Notes under the pieces: model-generated
Seen by the model: the letters and a program-made list of their open reading frames with translations, nothing else
Database searches by the model: none
What the model was told of the DNA's origin: nothing
Part shown: positions 7,732-16,042 of the stretch, piece after piece
Layout: each line of letters opens with the position of its first letter
How positions within the stretch are numbered: the stretch's first letter is position 1
DNA from: an uncultured Hungatella sp.
GTDB lineage: Bacteria; Bacillota; Clostridia; Lachnospirales; Lachnospiraceae
DNA: 42,708 nt
Direction of reading: 5' to 3'
Assembly (NCBI GenBank): GCA_910585645.1
Contig: CAJUFP010000032.1
Span: forward strand, 1 to 42,708
Position numbers and translations under genes: made by a program

Positions 7732-9579
7732 TCACCGGCCGCCCGAAACGGTAAGCATCATCACTTTCCCCTCAAACGTAACCCGGGTCCGGAAAACACT
7801 GTGTGCCCAGGCTGTCTTAAGCCTTGCGTCCGTCACGGGAATCTCCTCCGTCACAGCCTGTCCGCCGCCTGTGATGCGGCACACACCCACACCACCCACA
7901 TCCATCCAAAGCGCTCCCTCCCTCCGGGCAGTCGCCGGCCTTACACAGGTCATCAGGGACAGCACCACATCCTGCGCGTCGCCGTCTCCCTCCCATCGGT
8001 CGGTGATGCAGATGCACCTGCCCTTCTCCAGGCACACCCTTCTTCTGTAGGAGGAGACAAAGCACTCCCCATAGGCTCCCATCAGTTCCATGGCAATCCA
8101 GGACTGCTCTCTGCCCAGCTCATACTCCACCCGTCCTGCCCCGAACTGCTCTCCGTCCCTCTCCATCACCCCTCCAAAGGTGGGAAGATTGTGGTACTGG
8201 GACTGCATGGTCCAGATCTCATACCTCTTGGGGGAAAATGTCTTCTTCGTATAGCTCTCCACCCCCACATCAATAAACAGGGGTCTGCCGTCACAGTACA
8301 CGGTAAAGCTTCCCACATCATTGTGGTTATGGCTGTCCCCGTTGTCCCCCGCCTTCACCGCCAGGCAGAACCTTTCATCTCTGGCGATAAAAAGGCCTGC
8401 GCTGGGAAAATACCAGTCCCCGGCCCGTCCTCCTTCCTGTACGGTCCCTGTTTTCCGTCCCTTTCCATACTCCGTCATCTCCTCATGGGCAAAGGCCGCC
8501 TGAACCCGGTACATCAGATTATGCTCCTGGAGATCCAGCTTGTCCTCACACTGCCTGTAATCCTTTGCCGCAAAAGCCATAAGCTCTCCATTGCCCGTCC
8601 GCTTACCGAACAGGTACTCCCTCGCCCTGCATGAGCCCGCCTTTGGGGAGCAGTCCGCGAAATTCACATAGTAAGGCCCCGCCACATGGACTCTCCGGAT
8701 GTAGTCCGCCATATTGACGATCTTTTTCTCCCTGTAGACCTCCCCAAAAATCCCGCCGCAGACATAGTTGAGCACCTCCACGGCATTAAACAGGGTCAGC
8801 CCGGCATGGCGGTAATACTGGGCTCCCTCATCGCAGCACCCGTCCTCCCCGTACTCATCCAGAAAATAATCCAGGCTCACGCAGGCCTTCCCTATGATCT
8901 CCCGCCTCATAGCCGGAGCCGATGCCCTCGTAAAAGCCGCCGTGAGTACATTCTGGGTACACCAGGAAGTCCAGTTGTTCATCGGAGACTCTCCGTCCCC
9001 CATCCACCAGAAATGCTCTTTAAGATAGGGCTCAAGCACCCTGGTCTCCAGGCTGCGGTCCACGGTCTTTGAGATAACCGGGCTCACCTCCTTTAAGGCG
9101 TCCCGCAGAAGATACTCCGCCATCCCCGCCACTGCCCCTGTCTCCGCCGCAAACAAGTCAATCACCGGCCTTGTGACATCGGGAAGAATGTGCTGGGGCG
9201 CGTCCCGGACATACGTGTTGTGGGCCGGAAGCTGCCACGCCGTCTCCTCACAGATGAGAAACAGCCCGTTTATGATGTCATCCAGAAAGCGCCCCTCATA
9301 CTCCGCGCACTCCGCCATCACCAGGGCATTCAGCGCGATTCTCCGCTGAAACTGCTTCTCCTCAAAGCGGCTCCTGTTTCCTGTGCGGCAAAACTCCATG
9401 TAATCCGAAGCGTAAATCGGCGGATAACCGCACCCCAGCCATTTCTCCCCCGCTTTCACCAGCTCCCTTCGGTAACTCTCCGGCACGCCCTCCCAGGCCT
9501 TCCGGTCCCTGGCAGGAGGATACACATCAAACACCCTCAAATTCGTCAAATCACTGCGTTCTGCAATCTCTCTGAACAT
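7732..9579 (-). CDS. Heparinase II/III-family protein
   Basis: Predicted polysaccharide-lyase-like enzyme (615 aa from the chosen start). The N-terminal part is an alpha-helical toroid-like region with many Trp and Tyr. The C-terminal heparinase II/III domain has the hallmark GDNGDSHNHNDVGSF segment, followed by RPLFIDVGVESYT. No signal peptide or lipobox is visible, so it probably acts in the cytosol on imported oligosaccharides. An in-frame ATG exists at 9615, but ATG 9579 is preceded by GGAGG at ideal spacing and was chosen. The gene is convergent with the response regulator and fits a polysaccharide-use cluster. The substrate, glycosaminoglycan-like or another uronic-acid glycan, is not determined by sequence. 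Confidence 0.82.
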   Translation of the reverse strand: MFREIAERSDLTNLRVFDVYPPARDRKAWEGVPESYRRELVKAGEKWLGCGYPPIYASDYMEFCRTGNRSRFEEKQFQRRIALNALVMAECAEYEGRFLDDIINGLFLICEETAWQLPAHNTYVRDAPQHILPDVTRPVIDLFAAETGAVAGMAEYLLRDALKEVSPVISKTVDRSLETRVLEPYLKEHFWWMGDGESPMNNWTSWCTQNVLTAAFTRASAPAMRREIIGKACVSLDYFLDEYGEDGCCDEGAQYYRHAGLTLFNAVEVLNYVCGGIFGEVYREKKIVNMADYIRRVHVAGPYYVNFADCSPKAGSCRAREYLFGKRTGNGELMAFAAKDYRQCEDKLDLQEHNLMYRVQAAFAHEEMTEYGKGRKTGTVQEGGRAGDWYFPSAGLFIARDERFCLAVKAGDNGDSHNHNDVGSFTVYCDGRPLFIDVGVESYTKKTFSPKRYEIWTMQSQYHNLPTFGGVMERDGEQFGAGRVEYELGREQSWIAMELMGAYGECFVSSYRRRVCLEKGRCICITDRWEGDGDAQDVVLSLMTCVRPATARREGALWMDVGGVGVCRITGGGQAVTEEIPVTDARLKTAWAHSVFRTRVTFEGKVMMLTVSGGR

Positions 9580-9621
9580 AAAAACCTCCGCGGTAAATTT
9601 CTGTAATGGTTCCATTATAGA

Positions 9622-9638
9622 AATCTCCCGCGGAGATT
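9622..9638. promoter_or_regulatory. Palindrome upstream of heparinase-like gene
   Basis: Arms AATCTCC (9622-9628) and GGAGATT (9632-9638) flank CGC. The site lies 43 bp before the chosen ATG of the heparinase-like gene. It could be an operator, or an mRNA hairpin near the translation start. No flanking promoter hexamers were convincing. Confidence 0.35.
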
Positions 9639-9687
9639 AGAATGTAATTTTTCTTCACATTACCGCAATATTTTTCACACTGCCGCC

Positions 9688-10287
9688 CTATTCCTGCCCC
9701 GGCCCCCTTCCGTCCCTGTTCTTCGGCCCCAGGTTCCCCTGGCGGTGGTGTCTTCTGCACAGGGCCGTGTACCGGTCATTGCCGCCCATGACGATCTGCT
9801 CCCCTGCCTGGATCATCCTGCCGTCCTCCCCGATCCTGGCGTTGCAGGTGGCCGCCCTGCCGCACCAGCACACGGTCTTGATCTCCTCGATGACGTCCGC
9901 CCACGCCATGAGCCACAGGCTTCCCTCAAAAAACTCCCTGCGGAAATCCGTCCTAAGCCCGTAGCAGATCACCGGCACTCCCAGGTCGTCCACAATGTGT
10001 ACCAGAAACTCCACCTGCCTCTTGGAGGCGAACTGGGCCTCATCCACAATGATACAGTCATAGTCCCGGATGGCATCATCCTCCATCTCAAGGAGGGCCT
10101 CCAGAAGAATCCCCTCCTTTGCAAGGCCCATTCTGGACCGGATCAGGTAATCCCCGTCCCTGGAATCCAGCCTGGGCTTAACCAAAAGGGCCCTCTTCCC
10201 CCGCTCAAAATAATTGTACTCCACCATCAGCGCGTTGGCTGTCTTGGAGCTTCCCATAGCCCCATACCGAAAATACAATTTTGCCAC
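9688..10287 (-). CDS. tdk: Thymidine kinase (class II, TK1-like)
   Basis: Phosphorylates thymidine to dTMP with ATP in the pyrimidine salvage pathway; cytosolic, 199 aa. The P-loop is GAMGSSKT (residues 9-16). DYDCIIVDEAQF carries the Walker B Asp82 and the catalytic Glu83. The zinc lasso is visible as CWCGRAATCNAR (Cys140, Cys142, Cys148) with CRRH (Cys177, His180). These features identify the TK1 family clearly. It follows the DUF5721 gene by 57 bp on the same strand and may be co-transcribed with it. The heparinase-like gene downstream is separated by 108 bp with its own palindrome, so it is probably independent. Confidence 0.96.
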   Translation of the reverse strand: MAKLYFRYGAMGSSKTANALMVEYNYFERGKRALLVKPRLDSRDGDYLIRSRMGLAKEGILLEALLEMEDDAIRDYDCIIVDEAQFASKRQVEFLVHIVDDLGVPVICYGLRTDFRREFFEGSLWLMAWADVIEEIKTVCWCGRAATCNARIGEDGRMIQAGEQIVMGGNDRYTALCRRHHRQGNLGPKNRDGRGPGQE

Positions 10288-10344
10288 AAATCTTACCTGC
10301 CTTTTTTTTATTTCTGCCCAGCCTGGGCGGTCTTATGTCTCCCT

Positions 10345-10839
10345 CTATACGGAAACCGGAATCCCGTTCTTTCGGAAAAACAATTTCACCGCCTCGTCCC
10401 ACTCCTCGTCCAGGGACTTGTCCAGAGTAAAGAAATTCACCGACGTCCCTGTCACGCAGTACAATTCCCCATTTTCATACCGAATATTCAGGTACATGCC
10501 GCTGACCTGCTCCTCCCTGACAGCCAGCTTTCTGTCAGCCAGAAAGCGCTCCACCTGCTTTTTCGTCAGCTGGAGAACGATATGAAAACTTCCCGGCAGC
10601 CGTTTCCCCTTAATAAGGGAAAAGCATACCGGCTTCATGACCTCCCACGCCGAGTATTCCCCGATCTCCCGCTCCGCCATCTCCTCCTCTGTATAGTATC
10701 CGGGCCTGACGCGCCCGTCCATATGAAACGCGTTAAACGTCACAATATCCGCTTCCCTCACCAAAAATTGGTCAAACATACTACCGATAAACAGCCCGGA
10801 TGTAAACTGTTTCATATCCTCCACTTTCAACGCGACCAT
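10345..10839 (-). CDS. DUF5721-family protein of unknown function
   Basis: A cytosolic protein of about 164 aa. I recognise the pattern as DUF5721, a family restricted to Lachnospiraceae and relatives. Conserved-looking segments are MVALKVEDMKQF, FDQFLVREADIVTFNAFHMDGR, PVCFSLIKGKRLPGSFHIVLQL and NGELYCVTGTSVNFFTLDK. No catalytic motif is obvious. The alpha/beta pattern with a long central helix could suit a ligand- or nucleic-acid-binding role, but this is not supported further. The frame also allows ATG 10848 (MGIM); 10839 matches how the family usually begins. It is upstream of tdk on the same strand and divergent from the M18 aminopeptidase. Confidence 0.75.
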   Translation of the reverse strand: MVALKVEDMKQFTSGLFIGSMFDQFLVREADIVTFNAFHMDGRVRPGYYTEEEMAEREIGEYSAWEVMKPVCFSLIKGKRLPGSFHIVLQLTKKQVERFLADRKLAVREEQVSGMYLNIRYENGELYCVTGTSVNFFTLDKSLDEEWDEAVKLFFRKNGIPVSV

Positions 10840-10965
10840 GATCCCCATCCCTGCCTTTCACCCTGTAGTCCGCTTCCCCTTTCCCCGCGGACGCCATCTT
10901 TATCTATGTAACTATAAACGAATAACCTGCAAGTGTCAATCACACTTTATGACAGCGGCGATCTG

Positions 10966-10974
10966 TGGTATACT
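10966..10974 (+). promoter_or_regulatory. Predicted extended -10 promoter of M18 aminopeptidase gene
   Basis: TGG-TATACT (10966-10974) is an extended -10 element. A weak -35-like TTTATG lies 17 bp upstream. The aminopeptidase ATG follows about 50 bp later with ribosome site AAGGAGG. Confidence 0.5.
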
Positions 10975-11025
10975 CTATCCCAGAGCATATGTTTCATAAA
11001 TCATTCACATAAGGAGGACCTTACC

Positions 11026-12330
11026 ATGAACACTGAAAAAGAAATAAACCGGCTGACCGGCCTGATTTTGGGCAGCGTCTCCCCATTCCACTGCATCCTG
11101 ACCGCTTCCCGTTTTCTGGAGCAGGAGGGATTTACCCGCCTGGACCTGACAGGGGCCTGGGACCTTAAGCCAGCGAAGGGCTACTATCTGCCTGTCTTTG
11201 ACTCCTCCCTCATCGCCTTCACCACAGGGGACGCTCCGGTATCCCAAGCTTACGTTCCCACCCTGCGCATGGAGGCCGCCCACACAGACTGGCCCTGTCT
11301 GAAATTAAAACCCTCGCCGGAAGTCTCCACCAGCCGCTACGGCAAGCTGAACGTGGAAGTCTACGGCAGCCCCATCTTAAGCACCTGGATGGACCGGCCC
11401 CTCTCCCTTGCGGGAAAAGTGTGCGCTGCCGGACAAACCCCTTTTTCCCCAAAGGTTCACTTGGTTGACGTAAAGCGCCCTGTAGCCGTGATCCCAAATC
11501 TGGCCATACACATGAACCGGGAAGTAAACAACGGCGCGGCCCTGAACCCCCAGAAGGACATGCTTCCCATCCTCACCCTTCTGGAGGATAAGACGGACAA
11601 CGATCACTGTCTTGTCAACCTTCTGGCCCGGGAAACAGGATGCGCCCCGGAAGACATCCTGGACTACGACCTCTGCCTCTACAACCTGGACTCCTGTTCC
11701 ACCCTGGGCCTTGAAGGCGAGTTTTTCTGCGCTCCCCGCATTGACAATCTGACCTCCGTAAGCGCCTGTCTGGCCGGGATCGTCTCCGGCTTCCGCCAAA
11801 ACGGCGTCAATGTCATTGCCCTCTACGACAATGAGGAGATCGGAAGCCGCACCAAGCAGGGAGCCTTCTCCGCTGTCACAGACCGGGTTCTGGAAAAACT
11901 CTACCTGTCTCTGGGCTATTCCAGGGAACAATACTTAAACGCCGTTATGGACGGGTTTCTGCTGTCCATGGACGTGGCCCACGCCATGCACCCAAACCAC
12001 ACGGAAAAATGCGACATCAAAAACCAGATCCTCCCAGGCGACGGCGTTGCCATCAAAATGGCTGCCGCTCAGTCCTACGCCACCGACGCCTCCTGTATCA
12101 GCGTCATCGAGGATATCTGCCGCCGCAGCCAAATTCCCTGCAAAAAATTTTCCAACCGTTCCGACATCAAAGGGGGAGCCACTCTGGGAGCCATCTCCTC
12201 GGCCCTTCTGTCCATGAGGACCGTGGATGTAGGCGTCCCCATCCTGGCCATGCATTCCGCCCGGGAGACCATGGGAACAAAGGATCAGGCAGCCCTAGTA
12301 GCTCTGGCTTCCGAATTCTTCCTGGTATAG
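11026..12330 (+). CDS. M18-family metallo-aminopeptidase (aspartyl aminopeptidase-like)
   Basis: Zinc-dependent cytosolic aminopeptidase that removes N-terminal residues from peptides (434 aa, normal for M18). Metal-site segments are visible: MEAAHTDWPCLKLKP (His-x-Asp), FFCAPRIDNLTSV (catalytic/bridging Asp), YDNEEIGSRT (Glu-Glu), MDVAHAMHPNH, and near the C-terminus VGVPILAMHSARE (metal His). Gly- and Ser-rich loops KKFSNRSDIKGGATLGA complete the pattern. The open frame extends upstream, but ATG 11026 has AAGGAGG at good spacing. Its 3' end overlaps the 3' end of the convergent parvulin-lipoprotein gene by 36 bp. Confidence 0.94.
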   Translation: MNTEKEINRLTGLILGSVSPFHCILTASRFLEQEGFTRLDLTGAWDLKPAKGYYLPVFDSSLIAFTTGDAPVSQAYVPTLRMEAAHTDWPCLKLKPSPEVSTSRYGKLNVEVYGSPILSTWMDRPLSLAGKVCAAGQTPFSPKVHLVDVKRPVAVIPNLAIHMNREVNNGAALNPQKDMLPILTLLEDKTDNDHCLVNLLARETGCAPEDILDYDLCLYNLDSCSTLGLEGEFFCAPRIDNLTSVSACLAGIVSGFRQNGVNVIALYDNEEIGSRTKQGAFSAVTDRVLEKLYLSLGYSREQYLNAVMDGFLLSMDVAHAMHPNHTEKCDIKNQILPGDGVAIKMAAAQSYATDASCISVIEDICRRSQIPCKKFSNRSDIKGGATLGAISSALLSMRTVDVGVPILAMHSARETMGTKDQAALVALASEFFLV

Positions 12331-13275
12331 TTCAAAAAAGTTGGAGGCAGTAGCAGCCTCTCCTCCCTCGAAGGTGATGTGGGACCACTCCTCATCAGAG
12401 ATGGTCACCTTGTTGTCAATGACAAACTGTTCATAGATCTGCTGAAAGGCCCAGTTCTTCCGCTCCTTATAGATCTGGGTCTTTCTCTCCCTGGTGGCGT
12501 CCATCTCATAGTCATTGACGCACTGGATCACATAGTACATGCCCTCAAACTCCACCACAGAGCTGATCTCCCCCGCGGCCAGCCCGAAAGCCGTCGTCTC
12601 CAGAACCTGGGGCATCTGTCCCCGCCATACCTTTCTCTCCTCAGGGCTTGCCCCTGTCACGTCTCTGGCAACCGCGGAAAAATCGCTTCCCTCCTCCGCC
12701 ATGCGCCCCCAGACCGTCTCCGCCTTCACCCTGTCCCCTGTCTCCACCACCTTAATGGTAATGACCTTTGCCTCGCTGTCGCTGACCTCCAGATCCAGGC
12801 CCTCGGTCAGCACCTCCACCACCTTGCAGGCCATATGGTAATCCTCATACAGAGTCACCACATCCGCCTCGGAGATCCCCAGATACTCGATCTCGCTTCT
12901 GGACAGGGAAGAATAATAATTCCTGGCCACTCTCCTGACCCGGTCCGCTTCCCCGCTGCTCACAGCGACTCCCCGGTCCCTGGCCAGAAGGGTCATCGTC
13001 TTCATATTTTCCAGAAACGCGCGCGCCTGATCCAGAAGATACTGTTCAAACGTATCCCCGTTCTCCATGACAGCGTCCCAGATCTTGTCCGTGTAGATCT
13101 GCTCATACCGGTTCCTCTCGGTTATGGCAATGACCATCATCTGGGCTCTGGTATAGGCTGCCGGCTGAGGTATTTCTTCCTCCACCACAGTCTCCTTCGA
13201 ACAGCCTCCGGCCCACCAGACAGCCCAAACGGCGGCCAGAACCCAAACCAATATCCATCTGTTCTTCCTCTTCAT
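12295..13275 (-). CDS. Peptidyl-prolyl isomerase lipoprotein (parvulin/PrsA-like)
   Basis: Predicted membrane-anchored foldase acting outside the cell membrane on secreted proteins (326 aa). The signal peptide has a Trp-rich core and lipobox WAGGC with Cys25 lipidated. A SurA/trigger-factor-like helical region follows (about residues 40-155). The parvulin PpiC core (about 165-265) is recognisable from ITIKVVETGDRVKAETVWGRM, GSDFSAVARDVTG, AFGLAAGEISSVVEFEGMYYVIQCV. Some catalytic parvulin residues are hard to assign, so activity could be mainly chaperone. It is last in the maf-HAD-parvulin operon (16-bp gap) and overlaps the convergent aminopeptidase gene. Confidence 0.85.
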   Translation of the reverse strand: MKRKNRWILVWVLAAVWAVWWAGGCSKETVVEEEIPQPAAYTRAQMMVIAITERNRYEQIYTDKIWDAVMENGDTFEQYLLDQARAFLENMKTMTLLARDRGVAVSSGEADRVRRVARNYYSSLSRSEIEYLGISEADVVTLYEDYHMACKVVEVLTEGLDLEVSDSEAKVITIKVVETGDRVKAETVWGRMAEEGSDFSAVARDVTGASPEERKVWRGQMPQVLETTAFGLAAGEISSVVEFEGMYYVIQCVNDYEMDATRERKTQIYKERKNWAFQQIYEQFVIDNKVTISDEEWSHITFEGGEAATASNFFELYQEEFGSQSY

Positions 13276-13291
13276 CCGGTGGATCCCTTTC

Positions 13292-14077
13292 CTACAAAAG
13301 CAGCTTCAATATTTTTAAAACGCCCTTCTCTACATTGGCGTCAGCCTGGAATCTGGCCGCCTTCCTCACTTCCTCCCTGGCATTGGCCACGGCAAAGCTG
13401 TAATAGGACCTTTCCAGCATCTCTATATCATTTAGCTGATCCCCGAAAGTCATGGTCTCCTCCGGCCGGATGTCCAGACTTTCCTGAAGGACCCGGATCG
13501 CCTGCCCTTTGCACACGCCCGGGGCCATGGCGTCCATCCACATATCCCCGGAGATCGTCATCTTTAAACAATCCCCAAACTGCCCCATAAGCCCTTTGAC
13601 AGCTTTCTGAATGCCATGAGGCTTGTAAGCCGACACCTTAATGATATCATCCCCAACAGCTGTCACATCCTCCACCTGCTTTACCCGGAACTTATAGCCA
13701 TTGACCATCCAGTCAATAAAATCCTGATCCCCCGTGTCCACATAGACCACGTCCGGGCCTCCCACCATCACCTCCAGCCCGGGGACCTGCCGGATCCCCC
13801 GGATCAGTTCCATGGCAGTCTCCCTGTCAATGGGGTTTAAAAACAGATTCCTGCCGTGACAGCCCACATATGCCCCGTTGTCCGACAGATAGAACACCTT
13901 CTCCTTCACCGGCTCAAAAACAGCCTCAATACTGGCCCACTGACGCCCGCTGGCCGCCGCGAACTGAATCCCCTTTTTCCGCAGCCCCAGGATCACGTCA
14001 AAATATTCGGGGTCCAGCTTATGCTCCCCGTCTCTCACCAGAGTTCCGTCTATATCGCTTGCGATCAGTTTGATCAC
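13292..14077 (-). CDS. Cof-type HAD-IIB phosphatase
   Basis: Cytosolic phosphatase of the haloacid dehalogenase superfamily (261 aa). Motif I is visible at the N-terminus as IASDIDGTLV (nucleophile Asp with DxDGT). Motif II is AAASGRQ. Motif III/IV appears as DIIKVSAYKP with a Lys, then MTFGDQLNDIEML (acidic residues binding magnesium) and SFAVANAREEV. The C2B cap lies between motifs II and III. Substrates in this family are sugar phosphates, nucleotides or phospholipid head groups and cannot be set from sequence. It starts 1 bp after the maf stop, so the two are co-transcribed. Confidence 0.92.
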   Translation of the reverse strand: MIKLIASDIDGTLVRDGEHKLDPEYFDVILGLRKKGIQFAAASGRQWASIEAVFEPVKEKVFYLSDNGAYVGCHGRNLFLNPIDRETAMELIRGIRQVPGLEVMVGGPDVVYVDTGDQDFIDWMVNGYKFRVKQVEDVTAVGDDIIKVSAYKPHGIQKAVKGLMGQFGDCLKMTISGDMWMDAMAPGVCKGQAIRVLQESLDIRPEETMTFGDQLNDIEMLERSYYSFAVANAREEVRKAARFQADANVEKGVLKILKLLL

Positions 14078-14078
14078 G

Positions 14079-14681
14079 TTATTCTCCCTCCGTTTCTTCC
14101 ATCAATCGCTTCCACTCCTGCCAGACTCTTCCCACGGGAAGTCCCACCACATTGCTGTAATCCCCGTGGATCCCCTGGATATAAGCGGCAAATCTGCCCT
14201 GTATCCCGTAGGCCCCGGCCTTGTCCATAGGTTCCTCGCTGTCAGCGTAGGCTCTGATCTCCTCCTGGGACATGGGATACACCAGCACCTCGGTCCTCTC
14301 TGAAAAGGTAATCCCCCTGCTCCTCTGCTCCTCTTTATAGATCAGCGTCACCCCTGTGTATACCTGATGGCTTCTCCCCTGGATCATACAAATCATCCGC
14401 CTCGCGTCCTCATGGCTTTCCGGCTTTCCCAGGATCTGACCGTCAACAGCCACCACCGTATCCGCTCCCAGGATCAGGGTCCCTGCCAAAGCCTGCTCTG
14501 CCACATCCTCTGCCTTCCTGGAAGACAATTCCGTCACCACAGCCTCAGGATCTGTGGATGTAGTGGTCTCCTCCACCCTGCTGGGCCTGATATCCGCCTT
14601 TATGCCAATCTGATCAAGCAGCTGACGCCGTCTCGGAGAGCCGGATGCCAGTATTACCTTTATATCCCTCATATATTTCAC
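14079..14681 (-). CDS. maf: Maf-like nucleoside triphosphate pyrophosphatase
   Basis: Hydrolyses non-canonical or specific NTPs to NMP and pyrophosphate; linked to septum formation and cell-cycle arrest in Bacillus. The family signature is clear: ILASGSPRRRQLLDQIG, IRPSRVEET, ILGADTVVAVDGQILGKP, EDARRMICMIQGRSHQVYTGVTLI and YGIQGRFAAYIQGIHGDYSNVVGLP. 200 aa is the usual length. The frame starts with GTG 14681, with GAGGAAG upstream; ATG 14672 is an alternative. It is first in the operon with the HAD phosphatase and parvulin genes, behind the promoter at 14821-14849 and a leader of about 130 nt. Confidence 0.95.
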   Translation of the reverse strand: MKYMRDIKVILASGSPRRRQLLDQIGIKADIRPSRVEETTTSTDPEAVVTELSSRKAEDVAEQALAGTLILGADTVVAVDGQILGKPESHEDARRMICMIQGRSHQVYTGVTLIYKEEQRSRGITFSERTEVLVYPMSQEEIRAYADSEEPMDKAGAYGIQGRFAAYIQGIHGDYSNVVGLPVGRVWQEWKRLMEETEGE

Positions 14682-14820
14682 TCTTCTTCCTCATTTCTGC
14701 GGTCGTCTTTTCCGGAAAAAAGCCCTGTGCCAATCCTGGTCTTTTTTGTCCCGATATCACGCCTTGCTCCATACCGTCATTGAGCCGGATCATACTATCC
14801 CCGGCACATGTACCGTGCCA

Positions 14821-14849
14821 ATTATATCATGTTTATCCTTCTGATACAA
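14821..14849 (-). promoter_or_regulatory. Predicted sigma-A promoter of maf operon
   Basis: Minus strand: -35 TTGTAT (14849-14844), a 17-bp spacer, then a perfect -10 TATAAT (14826-14821). It would start transcripts near 14814, leaving about 130 nt of leader before maf. Confidence 0.65.
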
Positions 14850-14925
14850 GCTGACGGTTCCTGCTTTTTTGTCCAACACCCCAGAGGATTTTGCTCCACA
14901 AACAATCCCCCATAGCGCAAAAAGG

Positions 14926-14954
14926 CGTCCGCCCCCGGCTTTCGCTTACGGACG
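14926..14954 (-). terminator. Rho-independent terminator overlapping the stop of the CmpB-like gene
   Basis: On the minus strand, CGTCCG (14954-14949) pairs with CGGACG (14931-14926) across a 17-nt loop containing GCGAAAGC. CCTTTTTGCG follows. The 5' arm includes the last coding bases and abuts the TAA stop. Confidence 0.65.
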
Positions 14955-15503
14955 AACGCTCAACCTCCCTATAACCGGCTCCTGCTCTTCCCCCCGGTTC
15001 TTAATCTGATGCCGCAGACACCACAGAAAATCCGTCAGATAGAACAGCACCAGGGTTACTGCCAGCCGCTTCTCAAACCGCTGAGGCACAAAACCCGCCA
15101 GATGCATCAAAAACCCGTTGAGGAAGCGGAAATACACGATCCCCAGAAGCCCCCAGCCAAGGCTGCTCTCCAGACAGATGATCCCCTTGTAGTTAAACTT
15201 CTTCATACTGTAATCCCACCAGAAGCTGCCAAACAACCGGATCATGGCCCTTGCGGTTATTAACTCCATAATGGTCGCCATGATCATGGCCGCCATATAC
15301 AGCTTTACCGCGCTGTCCGCCAGAGGGCTCAACAGCAGATTCGCCCCAACAGCCCCAAACCCGTAGATGATGCAGAAAGGCCCGTGGCCGAATCCCCGGT
15401 TCAGCACCGGCGTGCGGTTCTCGTAAGTCAAAACCACGCACTCCAGCAGATATCCCAGCAGACTGCAGAGAAAAAACCAGTTGATCATATAATAGATGTT
15501 CAT
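14946..15503 (-). CDS. Putative ABC-transporter-permease-like membrane protein (CmpB/PF06541 family)
   Basis: An integral membrane protein of 185 aa with about five predicted TM helices. The family pattern is recognisable: YMINWFFLCSLLGYLLECVV, NRGFGHGPFCIIYGFGAVG, RLFGSFWWDYSMKKFNYKGIICLESSLGWGLLG. Although labelled ABC permease in databases, no binding protein or ATPase is nearby and transport is unproven. Ribosome site GGAGG lies upstream of the ATG. It follows the DUF212/PAP2-like gene by 29 bp on the same strand, suggesting a small membrane-protein operon. Confidence 0.85.
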   Translation of the reverse strand: MNIYYMINWFFLCSLLGYLLECVVLTYENRTPVLNRGFGHGPFCIIYGFGAVGANLLLSPLADSAVKLYMAAMIMATIMELITARAMIRLFGSFWWDYSMKKFNYKGIICLESSLGWGLLGIVYFRFLNGFLMHLAGFVPQRFEKRLAVTLVLFYLTDFLWCLRHQIKNRGEEQEPVIGRLSVRP

Positions 15504-15532
15504 AAATTGCCTCCAACTCTAAACCTGTTTCC

Positions 15533-15991
15533 TTAATACGCCATATTGATCAGCAGCGCGATCACAATCCCCAGCACCGCCCCCGCGAACACCTGCAGCG
15601 GCGTATGTCCCACAAATTCCTTCAGCTTCTTCTGAAACTCCTGATTATTTAATTTAAAAAAGTCCTGCTCCAGGATCATATTCAGCAGCTTTGCCTGTTT
15701 TCCCGTCTCCTGTCTCACGCCGATGGCGTCGTACATGACCACTGCAGCCAGAACAAAACTGACCGCAAACTCCGGGGACGATACCCCGCAGCAGATCCCG
15801 CTGGAAACCACCAGGGCGCACACCGTAGAAGAGTGGGAACTGGGCATCCCCCCTGCTCCCACCAGTCTCTCCGGCGAAAAATCCCGGTTCAGCCCGCAGT
15901 CGATCATGGTCTTTAACACCTGGGCCACCACCCATCCTGCCACTGAACTGACTAATATCTGATTGTCAAGCAATTCCTGCCACATATCCAT
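15533..15991 (-). CDS. Divergent PAP2-like membrane protein (DUF212)
   Basis: A small membrane protein of 152 aa, typical for the DUF212 family (acid-phosphatase/vanadium-haloperoxidase related). Visible markers are LVSSVAGWVVAQVLKTMID, GGMPSSHSSTVCALVVSSG and the charged AVVMYDAIGVRQETGKQAKLLN, ending with VGHTPLQVFAGAVLGIVIALL. The SSHS motif and the VGHTP histidine correspond to PAP2 catalytic positions, although activity is unproven in this family. The start has AGGAG seven bases upstream. The gene lies in a same-strand run between the HD-domain gene and the CmpB-like gene. Confidence 0.88.
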   Translation of the reverse strand: MDMWQELLDNQILVSSVAGWVVAQVLKTMIDCGLNRDFSPERLVGAGGMPSSHSSTVCALVVSSGICCGVSSPEFAVSFVLAAVVMYDAIGVRQETGKQAKLLNMILEQDFFKLNNQEFQKKLKEFVGHTPLQVFAGAVLGIVIALLINMAY

Positions 15992-16042
15992 CGTATTCTC
16001 CTGTCATCGTAACCGTTCAGATAACCCTTGAACTGTTACCTG

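Noticed and set aside
9551..9760. Minus-strand 69-aa frame between tdk and the heparinase-like gene
   Set aside because: It overlaps both genes out of frame with no ribosome site and looks like a chance frame in GC-rich DNA.
14602..14790. Possible 61-aa ORF in the maf leader, beginning MIRLNDGMEQG
   Set aside because: It overlaps the maf start out of frame, has only a GGGGA ribosome site and no recognisable family. A leader peptide cannot be excluded.
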